Shown: one piece after another, positions 1 through 9,317 of the stretch
Layout of the letters: each line of letters starts with the position of its first letter
Position numbering within the stretch: the stretch's first letter is position 1
Assembly (NCBI GenBank): GCA_036504815.1
Contig: DASXUN010000003.1
Span: 1 to 64,000 of the forward strand
Origin: Gemmatimonadaceae bacterium
GTDB taxonomy: Bacteria > Gemmatimonadota > Gemmatimonadetes > Gemmatimonadales > Gemmatimonadaceae
Direction: 5' to 3'
DNA: 64,000 nt
Position numbers and translations under genes: made by a program
The notes under the pieces: model-generated
What the model saw: the letters and a program-made list of their open reading frames with translations, nothing else
The model's database searches: none
Told to the model about the DNA's origin: nothing

Positions 1-1
1 C

Positions 2-868
2 TCGCTGGTGAGCGGCCAGGTGCACTACTCGGGCATCCTCTACGAGAACGGCACCTTCGTGGACGACTGCCTGGTGTACTATCGCAGCAACGACCACGTG
101 ATGATGGTCGTGAACGCGTCGAACAAGGACAAGGACTTCGCCCACATCAGCAAGTACGTGGGCAAGTTCAACTGCAAGCTCGAGGACATCAGCGACTCGG
201 TGGCACTGCTCGCGCTGCAGGGGCCGAAGGCGGAGGAGATCCTCGCGAAGTTGACCGACGCGGACCTCGGCGCCATCAAGTACTACCACTTCACCGACGG
301 CAAGGTCGCCGGCGTGGGGCCGATGATCATCTCGCGCACCGGCTACACGGGCGAGGACGGCTTCGAGCTGTACCACGACGTGAAGGATGCCCAGAAGATC
401 TGGGACGCCATCATGGCCACCGGCAAGGTGCAGGCGGTCGGGCTCGGCTGCCGCGACTCGCTGCGGCTCGAGATGGGGATGGCGCTGTACGGCAACGACA
501 TCGATGACACGGTGACGCCGCTCGAGGCCAATCTCGGCTGGCTCGTGAAGCTCAAGAAGGGCGACTTTGTAGGGAAGGCGGCGCTCGAGGCGCAGAAGGC
601 GGCCGGCGTGCCGCGCAAGCTCGTGGGCTTCACCATCGCCGACAAGGCGTTCCCGCGGCACGGGTACCCGGTCTTCGTGAACGGCCAGCCGAGTGGCACG
701 GTGTGCAGCGGCACGATGAGCCCGTCACTCGGGCTGCCCATCGGCACGTGCTATGTGCCGACGGCGCACGCGGCGGTGGGGAACCAGGTCGAGATCGAGC
801 AGCGCGGCAAGCGGGTGACGGCGACGATCACGGAGATGCCGTTCTGGAAGCACGGAAGCCATAAGTAA
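2..868 (+). CDS. gcvT: Aminomethyltransferase of the glycine cleavage system (T protein), 5' partial
   Basis: T protein takes the aminomethyl group from lipoylated H protein and gives 5,10-methylene-THF and ammonia in the cytoplasm. The frame is open from the window edge; about 288 codons remain of a family length near 370, so roughly 80 N-terminal residues lie outside. The GTG at position 8 is internal, because the residues around it (SGQVHYSGILYENGTFVDD) match the middle of the folate-binding domain. GRTGYTGEDGFEL and the LRLEMGMALYGNDI segment are typical of GcvT, and the C-terminal barrel (PVFVNGQPSGTVCSGTMSP) is complete. The stop is followed at once by the repeat block before the next gene. 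Assignment is secure; only the start is missing. Confidence 0.95.
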   Translation, partial: SLVSGQVHYSGILYENGTFVDDCLVYYRSNDHVMMVVNASNKDKDFAHISKYVGKFNCKLEDISDSVALLALQGPKAEEILAKLTDADLGAIKYYHFTDGKVAGVGPMIISRTGYTGEDGFELYHDVKDAQKIWDAIMATGKVQAVGLGCRDSLRLEMGMALYGNDIDDTVTPLEANLGWLVKLKKGDFVGKAALEAQKAAGVPRKLVGFTIADKAFPRHGYPVFVNGQPSGTVCSGTMSPSLGLPIGTCYVPTAHAAVGNQVEIEQRGKRVTATITEMPFWKHGSHK

Positions 869-870
869 GC

Positions 871-944
871 GACGGTCGACGGCAGACGGTGGACGGTAGA
901 GATGCCGCCCACCGTCTACCGTCTACCCTCTACCGTCCACCGTC
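871..944. repeat. Facing arrays of 7-bp repeats (GACGGTR) forming an inverted repeat
   Basis: Four tandem heptamers (GACGGTC, GACGGCA, GACGGTG, GACGGTA) occupy 871-898. Five heptamers of the opposite strand (CACCGTC, TACCGTC, TACCCTC, TACCGTC, CACCGTC) occupy 910-944. Bases 885-900 and 929-944 are perfect reverse complements (16 bp), so the RNA can form a long hairpin between gcvT and the regulator gene. It might act as a terminator, but no T run follows. Confidence 0.8.
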
Positions 945-955
945 CCTCTCCCCCC

Positions 956-2515
956 ATGCGAGTCCTGATTACGCTCACGGACGTGGAACCAGCCGTCCGG
1001 TTGAATGCGATCCTGGAAGGCGTCCCCGACGTCGAGACGTTCGTCGTCTCGCCGATGGATGACCTGCCGGGCGCGGTGCAGCGCCACCGTCCCGATGTCA
1101 TCGTCTTCTCGGGCGCGCTGCTCGATGCGCAGACGGTGGCGATCGTGCGCGACCAGCTCTGGCTGGGGACGGCGATGGTCGGCCTGGCGGACGTCGGGGA
1201 TGCGGGGCTCGAACTGCGCCTCAAGCAGATTGGCTTCAGCGAGGTCATCACCAAGCCGGTCGCGCCGGAGGAGGTGGCCCAGACCGTGCGCCGTCTCCTC
1301 GACCGGCATCGCCTGGCGATGCTCACCGGGCTGTGGGGCGAGAGCGACGCCGTGCGTGAGGTGCTGGTGCAGGTGGAGCAGATGGCGCCGGTCACGAGCA
1401 CGGTGCTGGTGGAGGGCGAAAGCGGGACGGGGAAGGAGCTCGTCGCGCGCGCCATTCACGCGCTCAGCCCGCGGCGCAACAAGCCCTTCATCGCGGTGAA
1501 CGTGGGGGCGCTCCCCGAGACGCTGCTGGAGAGCGAGCTCTTCGGCCACGAGAAGGGGGCCTTCACCGGGGCGGCGGAACGTCGCATCGGGCGCTTCGAA
1601 CTCGCGCACGGCGGCACGATCTTCCTCGACGAGATCGGCGAGATCCCGCAGAGCACGCAGGTGAAGCTGCTGCGCGTGCTCGAAGAGCGGCAGGTCACGC
1701 GGGTGGGGGGCACGCAGGCCATCCCGGTGGATGTGCGCGTCATCGCCGCCACCAACCGGGCGCTGCGGGAGCATGTGGCGCAGGGAGAGTTCCGCGCCGA
1801 CCTGTATTATCGCCTGAACGTGCTGCGCATCTACCTGCCGCCGCTGCGCGAACGGCGCAGCGACATCGGGTTATTGGTGCGTCGTTTCGTGCACGAGTTC
1901 GCCACGCTGCACGAGCGCGAGTTCCACGGCATCAGCGGCGAGGCGATGGACGCGCTGGTGAACTACGCGTGGCCCGGAAACGTGCGCGAGCTGCGCAATC
2001 TGATGGAAAGCATGGTCGTGCTGGCGCACGGCCGAGAGATCGGGCTGGCGGACATCCCGCCGGGGATCCGGGAGGGCGGCGCCGACCGCCTGCTGCCGAT
2101 CCCGGTGGGCGCGCTGCTGCGCGAGGGCGCCAAGGCGGACGGGCGCGAGCTCGAGTTCATCGTGCGTTCGCTGCTGGAGCTCAAGATGCAGGTCGAGGAG
2201 CTGCGCCGCCGGGTGGACGAGGAGCGGACCGTGCTCCAGCAGATGAGTGGCACCGACCCTCGGCTCGTGGCGAGCCTGGTGGGGGCGGGGCCGGGGATTG
2301 AGCCCCCCGGGCTGGCCCGTCCCAGCAACAGCGTGATGATCACTCCCGGGATGACGATGGCCGAAATCGAGCGCCTGGCCATCGAGGCCGCGTTGCGTGA
2401 AACGCGTGGTAATCGTCGAAAAGCAGCGGAAATCCTCGACATCGGCGAGCGGACGCTGTACCGCAAGCTGAAGGAGTACGGGGTTCCGGACGAGCTCGGC
2501 ACGACGGAAGAATAG
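956..2515 (+). CDS. Sigma-54-dependent Fis-family regulator with degenerate receiver domain
   Basis: An NtrC-type enhancer-binding protein of 519 residues that should remodel RNA polymerase-sigma54. Residues 1-120 fold like a receiver, but the strand that should end in the phosphoacceptor Asp reads DVIVFSG, with no acidic residue at that place, while the later Lys (VITKPV) is kept; it is probably a pseudo-receiver. The AAA+ domain has Walker A GESGTGKE (about 154-161), the sigma-54 contact loop GAFTGA (about 201-206) and Walker B GTIFLDEIGE (about 220). A coiled coil around 390-420 precedes a Fis-type helix-turn-helix (GNRRKAAEILDIGERTLYRKL). The ATG at 956 was chosen because the open frame upstream to 902 is only heptamer repeat. 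No sensor kinase lies nearby. Confidence 0.9.
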   Translation: MRVLITLTDVEPAVRLNAILEGVPDVETFVVSPMDDLPGAVQRHRPDVIVFSGALLDAQTVAIVRDQLWLGTAMVGLADVGDAGLELRLKQIGFSEVITKPVAPEEVAQTVRRLLDRHRLAMLTGLWGESDAVREVLVQVEQMAPVTSTVLVEGESGTGKELVARAIHALSPRRNKPFIAVNVGALPETLLESELFGHEKGAFTGAAERRIGRFELAHGGTIFLDEIGEIPQSTQVKLLRVLEERQVTRVGGTQAIPVDVRVIAATNRALREHVAQGEFRADLYYRLNVLRIYLPPLRERRSDIGLLVRRFVHEFATLHEREFHGISGEAMDALVNYAWPGNVRELRNLMESMVVLAHGREIGLADIPPGIREGGADRLLPIPVGALLREGAKADGRELEFIVRSLLELKMQVEELRRRVDEERTVLQQMSGTDPRLVASLVGAGPGIEPPGLARPSNSVMITPGMTMAEIERLAIEAALRETRGNRRKAAEILDIGERTLYRKLKEYGVPDELGTTEE

Positions 2516-2658
2516 TCCGTCGGGGGCTGGCGGCTGGCCAAAAATTGAACAGTTTGAGGTCCGACCGGGGGCTCCAGCGTGGGTGCCCCCCGACGTCGGG
2601 CTTCGCGTGCCGGTAGGTGTATCGTTTTGTTGCAGTTTCCTTCGCGCGGGTGGTAGAT

Positions 2659-3423
2659 GTGAGTCAGTCAGCGCATTCCGATGGCCATCCGGTGATTGCC
2701 GGGACGGTGCTGCCCCTGCAGCGCGCCGAGGAATTGTTGGCTACGTTACATAGCGTTATAAGCGTGCGGATCGTGCCGTCGGAGAGCGGCGGGGTGGACA
2801 CGATTCACGTGCTGACGACGGGGGAGACGACGCCGAAGCAGATGGTGCGCAATGTCGAGAGCGCGCTGATGGCGCATCTCGGCATGCGGGTGGACCATCG
2901 GAAGGTGAGTGTGGCGACGACGTCGGCGCGGCCGACGCCGGGCGGCGGGATTTCGGGCGAGAGCGTGGCGGCGGCCCTGGCGGCGGCGCCGGTGCCGGCC
3001 GGGGCGGCGGCGAAGTCGGCGGCGGTGCCGCCGGGCCGGACGATGTATTTCGAGGACGTGGAGATCCGCGGCTCGCGGACGAAGGGCGTCGGGTGCAAGG
3101 TGACGCTGCGTCGCGGCGCGGAGGTGTTTGTGGGGGAAGCCGAGGGGTTCGAGAGCGATCGCAGCCGGGTGGATGTGGCGGCGCGCGCGACCCTGGCGGC
3201 GATCGCGAAGGTGGAGGGTGACGACCACCGGCTCAGCCTGGAGGGGAGCAAGGTGGTGGAGGCGTTTGAGCGCGAGTTCGTCTTCGTGGGCGTGACGGTG
3301 CGGATGGGGCGCGAGAGCGCGCTGATGACCGGGAGCGCCGAGGTGAAGGACAGCGCGGAGACGGCGGCGGTGCTGGCGGTGCTGGATGCGACAAACCGTT
3401 GGGTGGCGGGCCGGGCGGGTTAG
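2659..3423 (+). CDS. Conserved protein of unknown function, two-domain
   Basis: I do not recognise a named family. From the GTG at 2659 the product has 254 residues; the frame stays open to a GTG at 2617, so the start is uncertain. An N-terminal alpha/beta domain of about 75 residues reads like a small ACT-sized module (RAEELLATLHSVISVRIV, IHVLTTGETTPKQMVRNVES, LGMRVDHRKVSV). An Ala/Pro-rich linker follows. A C-terminal domain of about 115 residues (VTLRRGAEVFVGEAEGFE, ARATLAAI, AAVLAVLDATNR) has alternating strands and helices. It has no signal peptide, membrane segment or obvious catalytic motif. A hairpin at 2567-2590 lies in the leader. The gene is GC-rich, unlike the region that begins just after it. 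Confidence 0.65.
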   Translation: MSQSAHSDGHPVIAGTVLPLQRAEELLATLHSVISVRIVPSESGGVDTIHVLTTGETTPKQMVRNVESALMAHLGMRVDHRKVSVATTSARPTPGGGISGESVAAALAAAPVPAGAAAKSAAVPPGRTMYFEDVEIRGSRTKGVGCKVTLRRGAEVFVGEAEGFESDRSRVDVAARATLAAIAKVEGDDHRLSLEGSKVVEAFEREFVFVGVTVRMGRESALMTGSAEVKDSAETAAVLAVLDATNRWVAGRAG

Positions 3424-3490
3424 GCCGGACTGTTGCGCGGCGGACAATAGAAGGTGGGGTTCCCGTTCCCGCTGAGCGAGAAGAGCTGAG

Positions 3491-3559
3491 CGGTACCGGT
3501 GCACTTGTGCACCATGAGCGAAGCCGACCCAAGCGGCAGCACGGTCTAGCGAGCGCTAG
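3491..3559 (+). promoter_or_regulatory. Palindromic candidate operator sites ahead of the small ORF
   Basis: Three short palindromes lie in 70 bp: CGGTACCG (3491-3498), GGTGCAC-TT-GTGCACC (3498-3513) and CTAGCG-AG-CGCTAG (3546-3559). The middle one is a good dimer-binding site in shape. No clear promoter hexamers could be fixed, so the role as operator is inferred from position alone. Confidence 0.35.
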
Positions 3560-3591
3560 CCGTGACTCTGTGGAAGGGAGGTGAAACTCAA

Positions 3592-3651
3592 ATGCTGTCA
3601 ATCATGACGTGGTTCTTGGGCGCTCTGGCGGATACTCTGACTTGGGGCTAA
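3592..3651 (+). CDS. 19-codon ORF, hydrophobic peptide MLSIMTWFLGALADTLTWG
   Basis: A very short ORF with an unusually strong ribosome binding site (GGGAGGTGA, 7 bases before the ATG). It encodes MLSIMTWFLGALADTLTWG, with a hydrophobic start, a small polar centre and two Trp. It ends 46 bases before the GTG of the HD-GYP gene, in a different frame, on the same strand and probably the same transcript. It is too short for ordinary gene finding. It could be a signalling peptide, a small membrane peptide or an attenuating leader peptide. The ribosome binding site is the main support: it is much better than that of the following gene, which has only a weak one. Confidence 0.5.
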   Translation: MLSIMTWFLGALADTLTWG

Positions 3652-3697
3652 CGGAACTGGGCTGGGGACGGGACCCTCGCTTCACCTGGTACGCGAT

Positions 3698-5047
3698 GTG
3701 AACTCGATAACGAGACGAACCCAACAGTATGTCTTGGCGGTCAGCGCGGTTACGCTGCTCGCCACGGTACTTGTCGTCCGTAGATCGAATGTTTGGGACC
3801 ACGCAGACGCTATTGCGGCGGCCTTCTTCTTCGCCTTTGGTTTGCTGGCGCAATTTCTTGGCTACAGGCGCGGAGCTGGTAGGATTGGGACGATTGCGTT
3901 CCTTCCGTATCTCTCAATCGCCGCGCTTGCTCCCAATGGAGCCGCGCTTGCCTGCGTCGTGAGTTCCGTGACTATCACGGAGATTATCGCTCGGCGCGAA
4001 CCCATAAAACTTCTTTTCAACGTCTCGCAACATCTACTCGCCGTTGCGCTAGCGATACTCGTCTATACCGCGCTCGGAGGCGAATCGTTGCTGAAGTCGC
4101 AACTGAACATCGTCGCGTTCATCGCGATGTTCGCGACTTACATGACGACAAATCGCTCAGTTGTAAGTGGCGTTCTTTCAATCGTAAACCGTACTGCATT
4201 CAGGCGAGAACTCTACGTCGCATCAAAAAGCACGCTCGTAAATGATGTACTGGCGTTTCCTCTTGTCTTGATCTTCGCCGTGATGTACGCCCGACTGGGC
4301 TATACGTGGTCCGCCCTGCTCGCGTTGCCGATGGTCGGTGTGAGGCAGCTGTATAAGACGGTCTTCGATCTTGAACGAATCAATGAAGAGCTGTTGCAGC
4401 TAATGGTCGCGGCCATCGAAGCTCGCGATCCGTACACTTCAGGGCACTCTCAGCGGGTTGCACGGTATAGTCGAGTGATCGCACGCTTGGCGGGCCTTAG
4501 TGCGCGTAAGGTTGAGCAGGTTGGCACGGCGGCGCTCCTACATGATGTTGGAAAGATCCATGAAGAATTCGCGCCGATCCTCAGAAAACCGGGTCGACTC
4601 AACGATGTGGAATTTGAGGTGATGAAGACCCACTCGGCTAAAGGCGCGACGCTAGTTGGGAAAGTTACGCACTTCTCTGAGCTCATTCCGATGGTGCGAG
4701 CACACCACGAAAAATGGTCTGGCAAGGGTTACCCGGATGGACTCGCTGGTGATGAGATTCCACTCGGCGCGCGCGTCATCACTATAGCGGACACAATTGA
4801 CGCGATGACCACAGCGAGGCCCTATCGACCCGCGCGAACCCTAGACGAAGTGCGAGAAGAGATTTCACGGATGTCTGGGATTCAATTTGACCCACGACTC
4901 TGCGATGGGGTGCTAGAGGGGAATAAGTGGTCTGAGCTTTGCCTCGAAGTTGAGATCGCCGCGCGGGAGTTCCCTGCAGATGGCAGTCATGTGGACATGG
5001 AAGACGCTAGGTCGCAACGTCCGTCGATGGAGTTCCCGACGCACTGA
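3698..5047 (+). CDS. Membrane-bound HD-GYP domain protein (probable c-di-GMP phosphodiesterase)
   Basis: A 449-residue protein. Residues 1 to about 215 hold roughly seven hydrophobic segments, a membrane sensor region of MASE-like layout. The C-terminal half is an HD-GYP domain with the metal-binding HDVGK (about 282) and the HHEKWSGKGYPDGL signature (about 336-349), so the active site looks intact and should hydrolyse c-di-GMP. No GGDEF or EAL domain is attached. The start is GTG; an ATG two bases upstream is closed at once by a stop. The gene is near 50-55% GC where I counted, well below most neighbours, and its 3' end overlaps the convergent regulator gene by 41 bp. It probably follows the 19-codon ORF in one transcript. 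Confidence 0.9.
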   Translation: MNSITRRTQQYVLAVSAVTLLATVLVVRRSNVWDHADAIAAAFFFAFGLLAQFLGYRRGAGRIGTIAFLPYLSIAALAPNGAALACVVSSVTITEIIARREPIKLLFNVSQHLLAVALAILVYTALGGESLLKSQLNIVAFIAMFATYMTTNRSVVSGVLSIVNRTAFRRELYVASKSTLVNDVLAFPLVLIFAVMYARLGYTWSALLALPMVGVRQLYKTVFDLERINEELLQLMVAAIEARDPYTSGHSQRVARYSRVIARLAGLSARKVEQVGTAALLHDVGKIHEEFAPILRKPGRLNDVEFEVMKTHSAKGATLVGKVTHFSELIPMVRAHHEKWSGKGYPDGLAGDEIPLGARVITIADTIDAMTTARPYRPARTLDEVREEISRMSGIQFDPRLCDGVLEGNKWSELCLEVEIAAREFPADGSHVDMEDARSQRPSMEFPTH

Positions 5048-8000
5048 GCCCAAGTAAGGCTGCCAAAGCTCCGGGAAGGGGCAGGGTATCGCGGCGGGCA
5101 TGTCGCACATACCACTGAACAAACGCGACAGCTGCCTCCGAACCATGCACGCGCGTGATGCCATCCGCGTACGCAATGGCGATCACATCGGGTCCCGAGT
5201 GGCGAAATAGCTTGTCTCTGACTGCATCGATAGCGCTCAGACACTCGAGGATCACTGCAGTGTCTTGGTCATGTGATGCCACGAGCAACGCTGCAGCCAT
5301 GCTCATGTACTGAGCGCGACGCCGACCCCTCGCAATGATCTCCGCGGGTCTACTTACTAGCGAACGAGCTTCGTCGAATCGACCTAGCAGACAGTAAGCA
5401 AGCGCGCGTGTATCCAACGCAGACTGCTGCCGAAAGGCGCCGCCCAGCACCTTCGGGTGATCCGTGACGTCGTGCGTCAACCTTATCGCCTCTTCGTAAT
5501 CTCCGTAATCCAAGTGCACGCCCGCCATGAGGTCGGCGATCGTCGCACGGGCGTGAGGACGCTTGTGGCGATCCGCAATCTTCGCGGCTTGCGCGAGACG
5601 ATCAAGCGCGACATTGAGCGATCCCATACGTCGCGCTGGGTAGTGGGCAAACTTGAGAGCGTTGATTACTTCGGCGTCGTCTTGCGACTCGCGTGCCGCG
5701 CGCAGCAAGCGACGCCCCGCCTCCTCCGCCTGATGCAATTCGCCAATCGCAGTCTCGTAGATCACCCGACCCTTGAGGAATGCAATCTGATCAAGGTTGG
5801 TCTGAGCACCGATTTCCCGCATGAGCTCGAAGAACCACGAGATGCCATCTGCATCTAGCCCATTGTCGGATGCTGCCATGCCGAGGACGGCAGATGCAAG
5901 ACGAATGCTTGCGGAGAGTTGTTCGTCCGTCGCTAGATGGCGGAGTTGCGAGACCATGGTTGCCTCATCGGTTCCCAGCCACCACTCGGCGTTCAAGCGT
6001 GCAAGGTCGAGGCTGCCGATCTGATCCGGGGTCCAAGGCAGATCCAAGCTTCGCGTTCGCGCGATGGTGTCGAGCACGTCCGCCCAGACTTCCTCTGTCT
6101 GCTGCGCAAGCATTCTTCCTTGAAGCGCAGCATGGGTGGCGGCTGGACTAGATGCATACTCCACTGCGGCTTCATAGGCGTTGCTGGCGTCTGACGCCGC
6201 CCCGGTGCGCATCAAATACTCCGCACACCGCATCATCGTCGCATACGCCAGCTGCTTCTCGCCGCTCTCCTGGTACAAACGCGCCGCGTCCCAGTAGATC
6301 TCGATGCCGCCGTCCGACTGGGCGTCCGCCTCGAGCACCCGCGCCGCGCTGACCGCCAGGCTGCGAAAGACCCCGGCGGTCATCCCGTGCCGCACCCGCT
6401 CGGTCCACAGGTCGTGCGGCGCGAGCGGCTGCCCGGGCTCCGAGGGCAGCGCCAGCATGTCGTCCAGCTCCCCGAACGGCGTCACGAGCCACGGCGCCTC
6501 GACGCCGAGCACGCGCTCGACGCGCGGCAGCGTCGCATGCTGCCCAAGCAGCGCGCAGGCCTGCAGCAAGCGCAACGCGTCGCGCGACAGCGTGCGCACC
6601 TGCTCGTCGATCAGCGTCGCCAGGTCCGCGGGCATCGTCGGCGACTCGCGATGCGTCGTGTGCTGGTGCACGAGATGCCCGAGGAAGAGCGGGTTCCCGC
6701 CGCTCACCGCGCCAAGCCGCTGCGTCACCTCGTCGAACTCGCTCTCGCTCACCGTGCCGACCGACCGCGTGAACTCGCGCATCTCCTCGTCCGTCAGCGG
6801 GGCGATCCGCTCCTGCGCCGCCCCGAGCAGTCGCTGCGCTGCGCCGTCGTCGCGCGTCGGCACGCGGCGCGCCGACAGGATGACCGCGAGCTTGACGTGC
6901 GGCCGGCTCTCGAGCAGACGCGCCATCATCAGCAGGGTGATGGGGTCCGCCCACTGGGCATCGTCGACGAAGATCGCGAGCGGCGCCTCGCCCAGCACCG
7001 CGTCCATCAGCTCGACCCACGACAGGTAGACGGCGTACTGCCGGCCGCGCGCCTCCTCGGGCTCCAGCGGCTCCTCCCCGGTGTCGGCGCGCCCCATCTG
7101 CCGCATGAGCGTCAGTGCATCGGGATCGGCGCCAAGCGCCCCGGGCGCTTCGAGCAGGTGCGGCAGCAACTCGGTGAGCAGCGCGAAGGGACGATCCTCG
7201 TACGACGGGCGCGCGCCGCCGGCCACGACGCACCAGCCGGCCATCCGCGCGGCGCGCGACATCTCGCGCAGCAAGCGCGACTTGCCGATCCCCGGCGGAC
7301 CGACGAACCACTGCACCGTGGCCTCGCCGCCACGCGCCAAGGCGAGGATGTCCTGCGCCCGCGCCAGCAGGTCATGCCGCCCGATGAACGGCGCCGACGT
7401 GGCCGTGACGCGCCGCCCGGTCGTGTCGGTCAGCTCGGAGATCCGCCGGCGCAGCATCCGCGCGGGAAGGCCGATGACACGCGCCCGGTCGCCGATCTCC
7501 CGCAGGTACGTGTCGAGCACTTCGAGCGCGGCGTTCTTGGCGCCGACCATCGCCAGCGCCTCCGCGCGCGCGAGCGTCGCCTCCTCGTTCAGCGAGTCGC
7601 CCTGCAGGCACATCAGCGCCCAATGCTCCACCTCGCGCCACCGCCCCTCGCGACGCGCCAGCGCGATGCGGTGCAGCGTCGCCTGCCGATACTGCGCCGC
7701 GAGGCGCGCGCGCAGCTGGTCGAGCCACTCCGCGAGCCGGCTGCCATCGGCCGGCACAAATCCGGGCAGCACGCTCGCCACGCGCTCGATGTCCGCCGGC
7801 TCCGCGCAGAACGGCCAGTCGTGCCGCAGGACCGCCGTCAGGTCGCTGTCGACGACGTCGCGCTCGAGCCGCACGTCGTCGGTGCGATCATCGAGGTTCA
7901 GCCCCGCCTTCCGCAGGCGATAGAGCGCCTGCCGCAGCGAGTGCCGTCCCGCCGCGTCATCGCTTCCGGGCCAGAGCAGCTCGATCAGCTCCGCGCGCGC

Positions 8001-8144
8001 AATCCGCTCGCCGCAGCGCTGCGCGAGCAGCAAGGCCAGCGGGAACAGCATCCCGTGCTCAGGGACGAGCACGAGCGTGCCGAGCGTGACTTCCGCCCGG
8101 CCGAGTCCGCGAACGACGAGCTGGACCGCTTCGTCCTGAGCCAT
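5007..8144 (-). CDS. BTAD/AAA ATPase transcriptional regulator with C-terminal TPR repeats
   Basis: A large cytoplasmic regulator of 1045 residues. The N-terminus has an OmpR-like winged helix (IARAELIELLWPG, LRQALYRLRKAG) followed by a bacterial transcriptional activator domain to about residue 230. The STAND/AAA_16 ATPase starts at PFIGRHDLL (about 248) with Walker A GPPGIGKS (about 280) and Walker B AIFVDDAQWAD (about 385). From about residue 600 the protein is helical TPR-like sequence; there is no C-terminal LuxR helix-turn-helix. The 5' part (about 6.3-8.1 kb) is very GC-rich (near 77% in a counted sample), while the 3' part (5.0-6.2 kb) drops to about 53-63%, matching the HD-GYP patch. 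The frame is unbroken, so the change in composition lies inside one gene. Confidence 0.85.
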   Translation of the reverse strand: MAQDEAVQLVVRGLGRAEVTLGTLVLVPEHGMLFPLALLLAQRCGERIARAELIELLWPGSDDAAGRHSLRQALYRLRKAGLNLDDRTDDVRLERDVVDSDLTAVLRHDWPFCAEPADIERVASVLPGFVPADGSRLAEWLDQLRARLAAQYRQATLHRIALARREGRWREVEHWALMCLQGDSLNEEATLARAEALAMVGAKNAALEVLDTYLREIGDRARVIGLPARMLRRRISELTDTTGRRVTATSAPFIGRHDLLARAQDILALARGGEATVQWFVGPPGIGKSRLLREMSRAARMAGWCVVAGGARPSYEDRPFALLTELLPHLLEAPGALGADPDALTLMRQMGRADTGEEPLEPEEARGRQYAVYLSWVELMDAVLGEAPLAIFVDDAQWADPITLLMMARLLESRPHVKLAVILSARRVPTRDDGAAQRLLGAAQERIAPLTDEEMREFTRSVGTVSESEFDEVTQRLGAVSGGNPLFLGHLVHQHTTHRESPTMPADLATLIDEQVRTLSRDALRLLQACALLGQHATLPRVERVLGVEAPWLVTPFGELDDMLALPSEPGQPLAPHDLWTERVRHGMTAGVFRSLAVSAARVLEADAQSDGGIEIYWDAARLYQESGEKQLAYATMMRCAEYLMRTGAASDASNAYEAAVEYASSPAATHAALQGRMLAQQTEEVWADVLDTIARTRSLDLPWTPDQIGSLDLARLNAEWWLGTDEATMVSQLRHLATDEQLSASIRLASAVLGMAASDNGLDADGISWFFELMREIGAQTNLDQIAFLKGRVIYETAIGELHQAEEAGRRLLRAARESQDDAEVINALKFAHYPARRMGSLNVALDRLAQAAKIADRHKRPHARATIADLMAGVHLDYGDYEEAIRLTHDVTDHPKVLGGAFRQQSALDTRALAYCLLGRFDEARSLVSRPAEIIARGRRRAQYMSMAAALLVASHDQDTAVILECLSAIDAVRDKLFRHSGPDVIAIAYADGITRVHGSEAAVAFVQWYVRHARRDTLPLPGALAALLGLSASGTPSTDVAT

Positions 8145-8226
8145 AGGAGGAATGGATGAGCCAGCGTCACAGCCGCGTCATTTTGCCTCGGGCCGAGGCG
8201 CGGCGACAGGGGGGAGTGCGCCCCGT

Positions 8227-9201
<975 letters not shown>

Positions 9202-9207
9202 CAGGGC

Positions 9208-9252
9208 GTGTGGTGCAGGGGCACAGGCACAGTGTGGTGCAGGGTGCAGGGA
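9208..9252. repeat. GGTGCAGGGGCAC-type intergenic repeat, copy 1
   Basis: GTGTGGTGCAGGG occurs twice (9208-9220 and 9232-9244), separated by GCACAGGCACA. The 13-mer GGTGCAGGGGCAC (9212-9224) recurs at 13474-13486 after atpH, together with GTGTGGTGCA. It is a dispersed intergenic element distinct from the heptamer arrays. Confidence 0.65.
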
Positions 9253-9317
9253 AAACTAGGGGCGCCGCATCCGTGTGGAAGGGCGCCCGATCAAATACGC
9301 AGTGGCGGGAAAATCGT

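Noticed and set aside
902-955. Start of the regulator at ATG 902
   Set aside because: The extra 18 codons are only heptamer repeat sequence, and family similarity begins at the ATG at 956.
2532-2546. TGGCCAAAAATTGAA as a sigma-54 promoter near a sigma-54 activator gene
   Set aside because: The distance between the GG and G(C) elements is one base short and the final GC is missing.
8185-8199. GCCTCG-GGC-CGAGGC as terminator of moxR
   Set aside because: The T run is on the wrong side for the minus strand, so it does not fit an intrinsic terminator.
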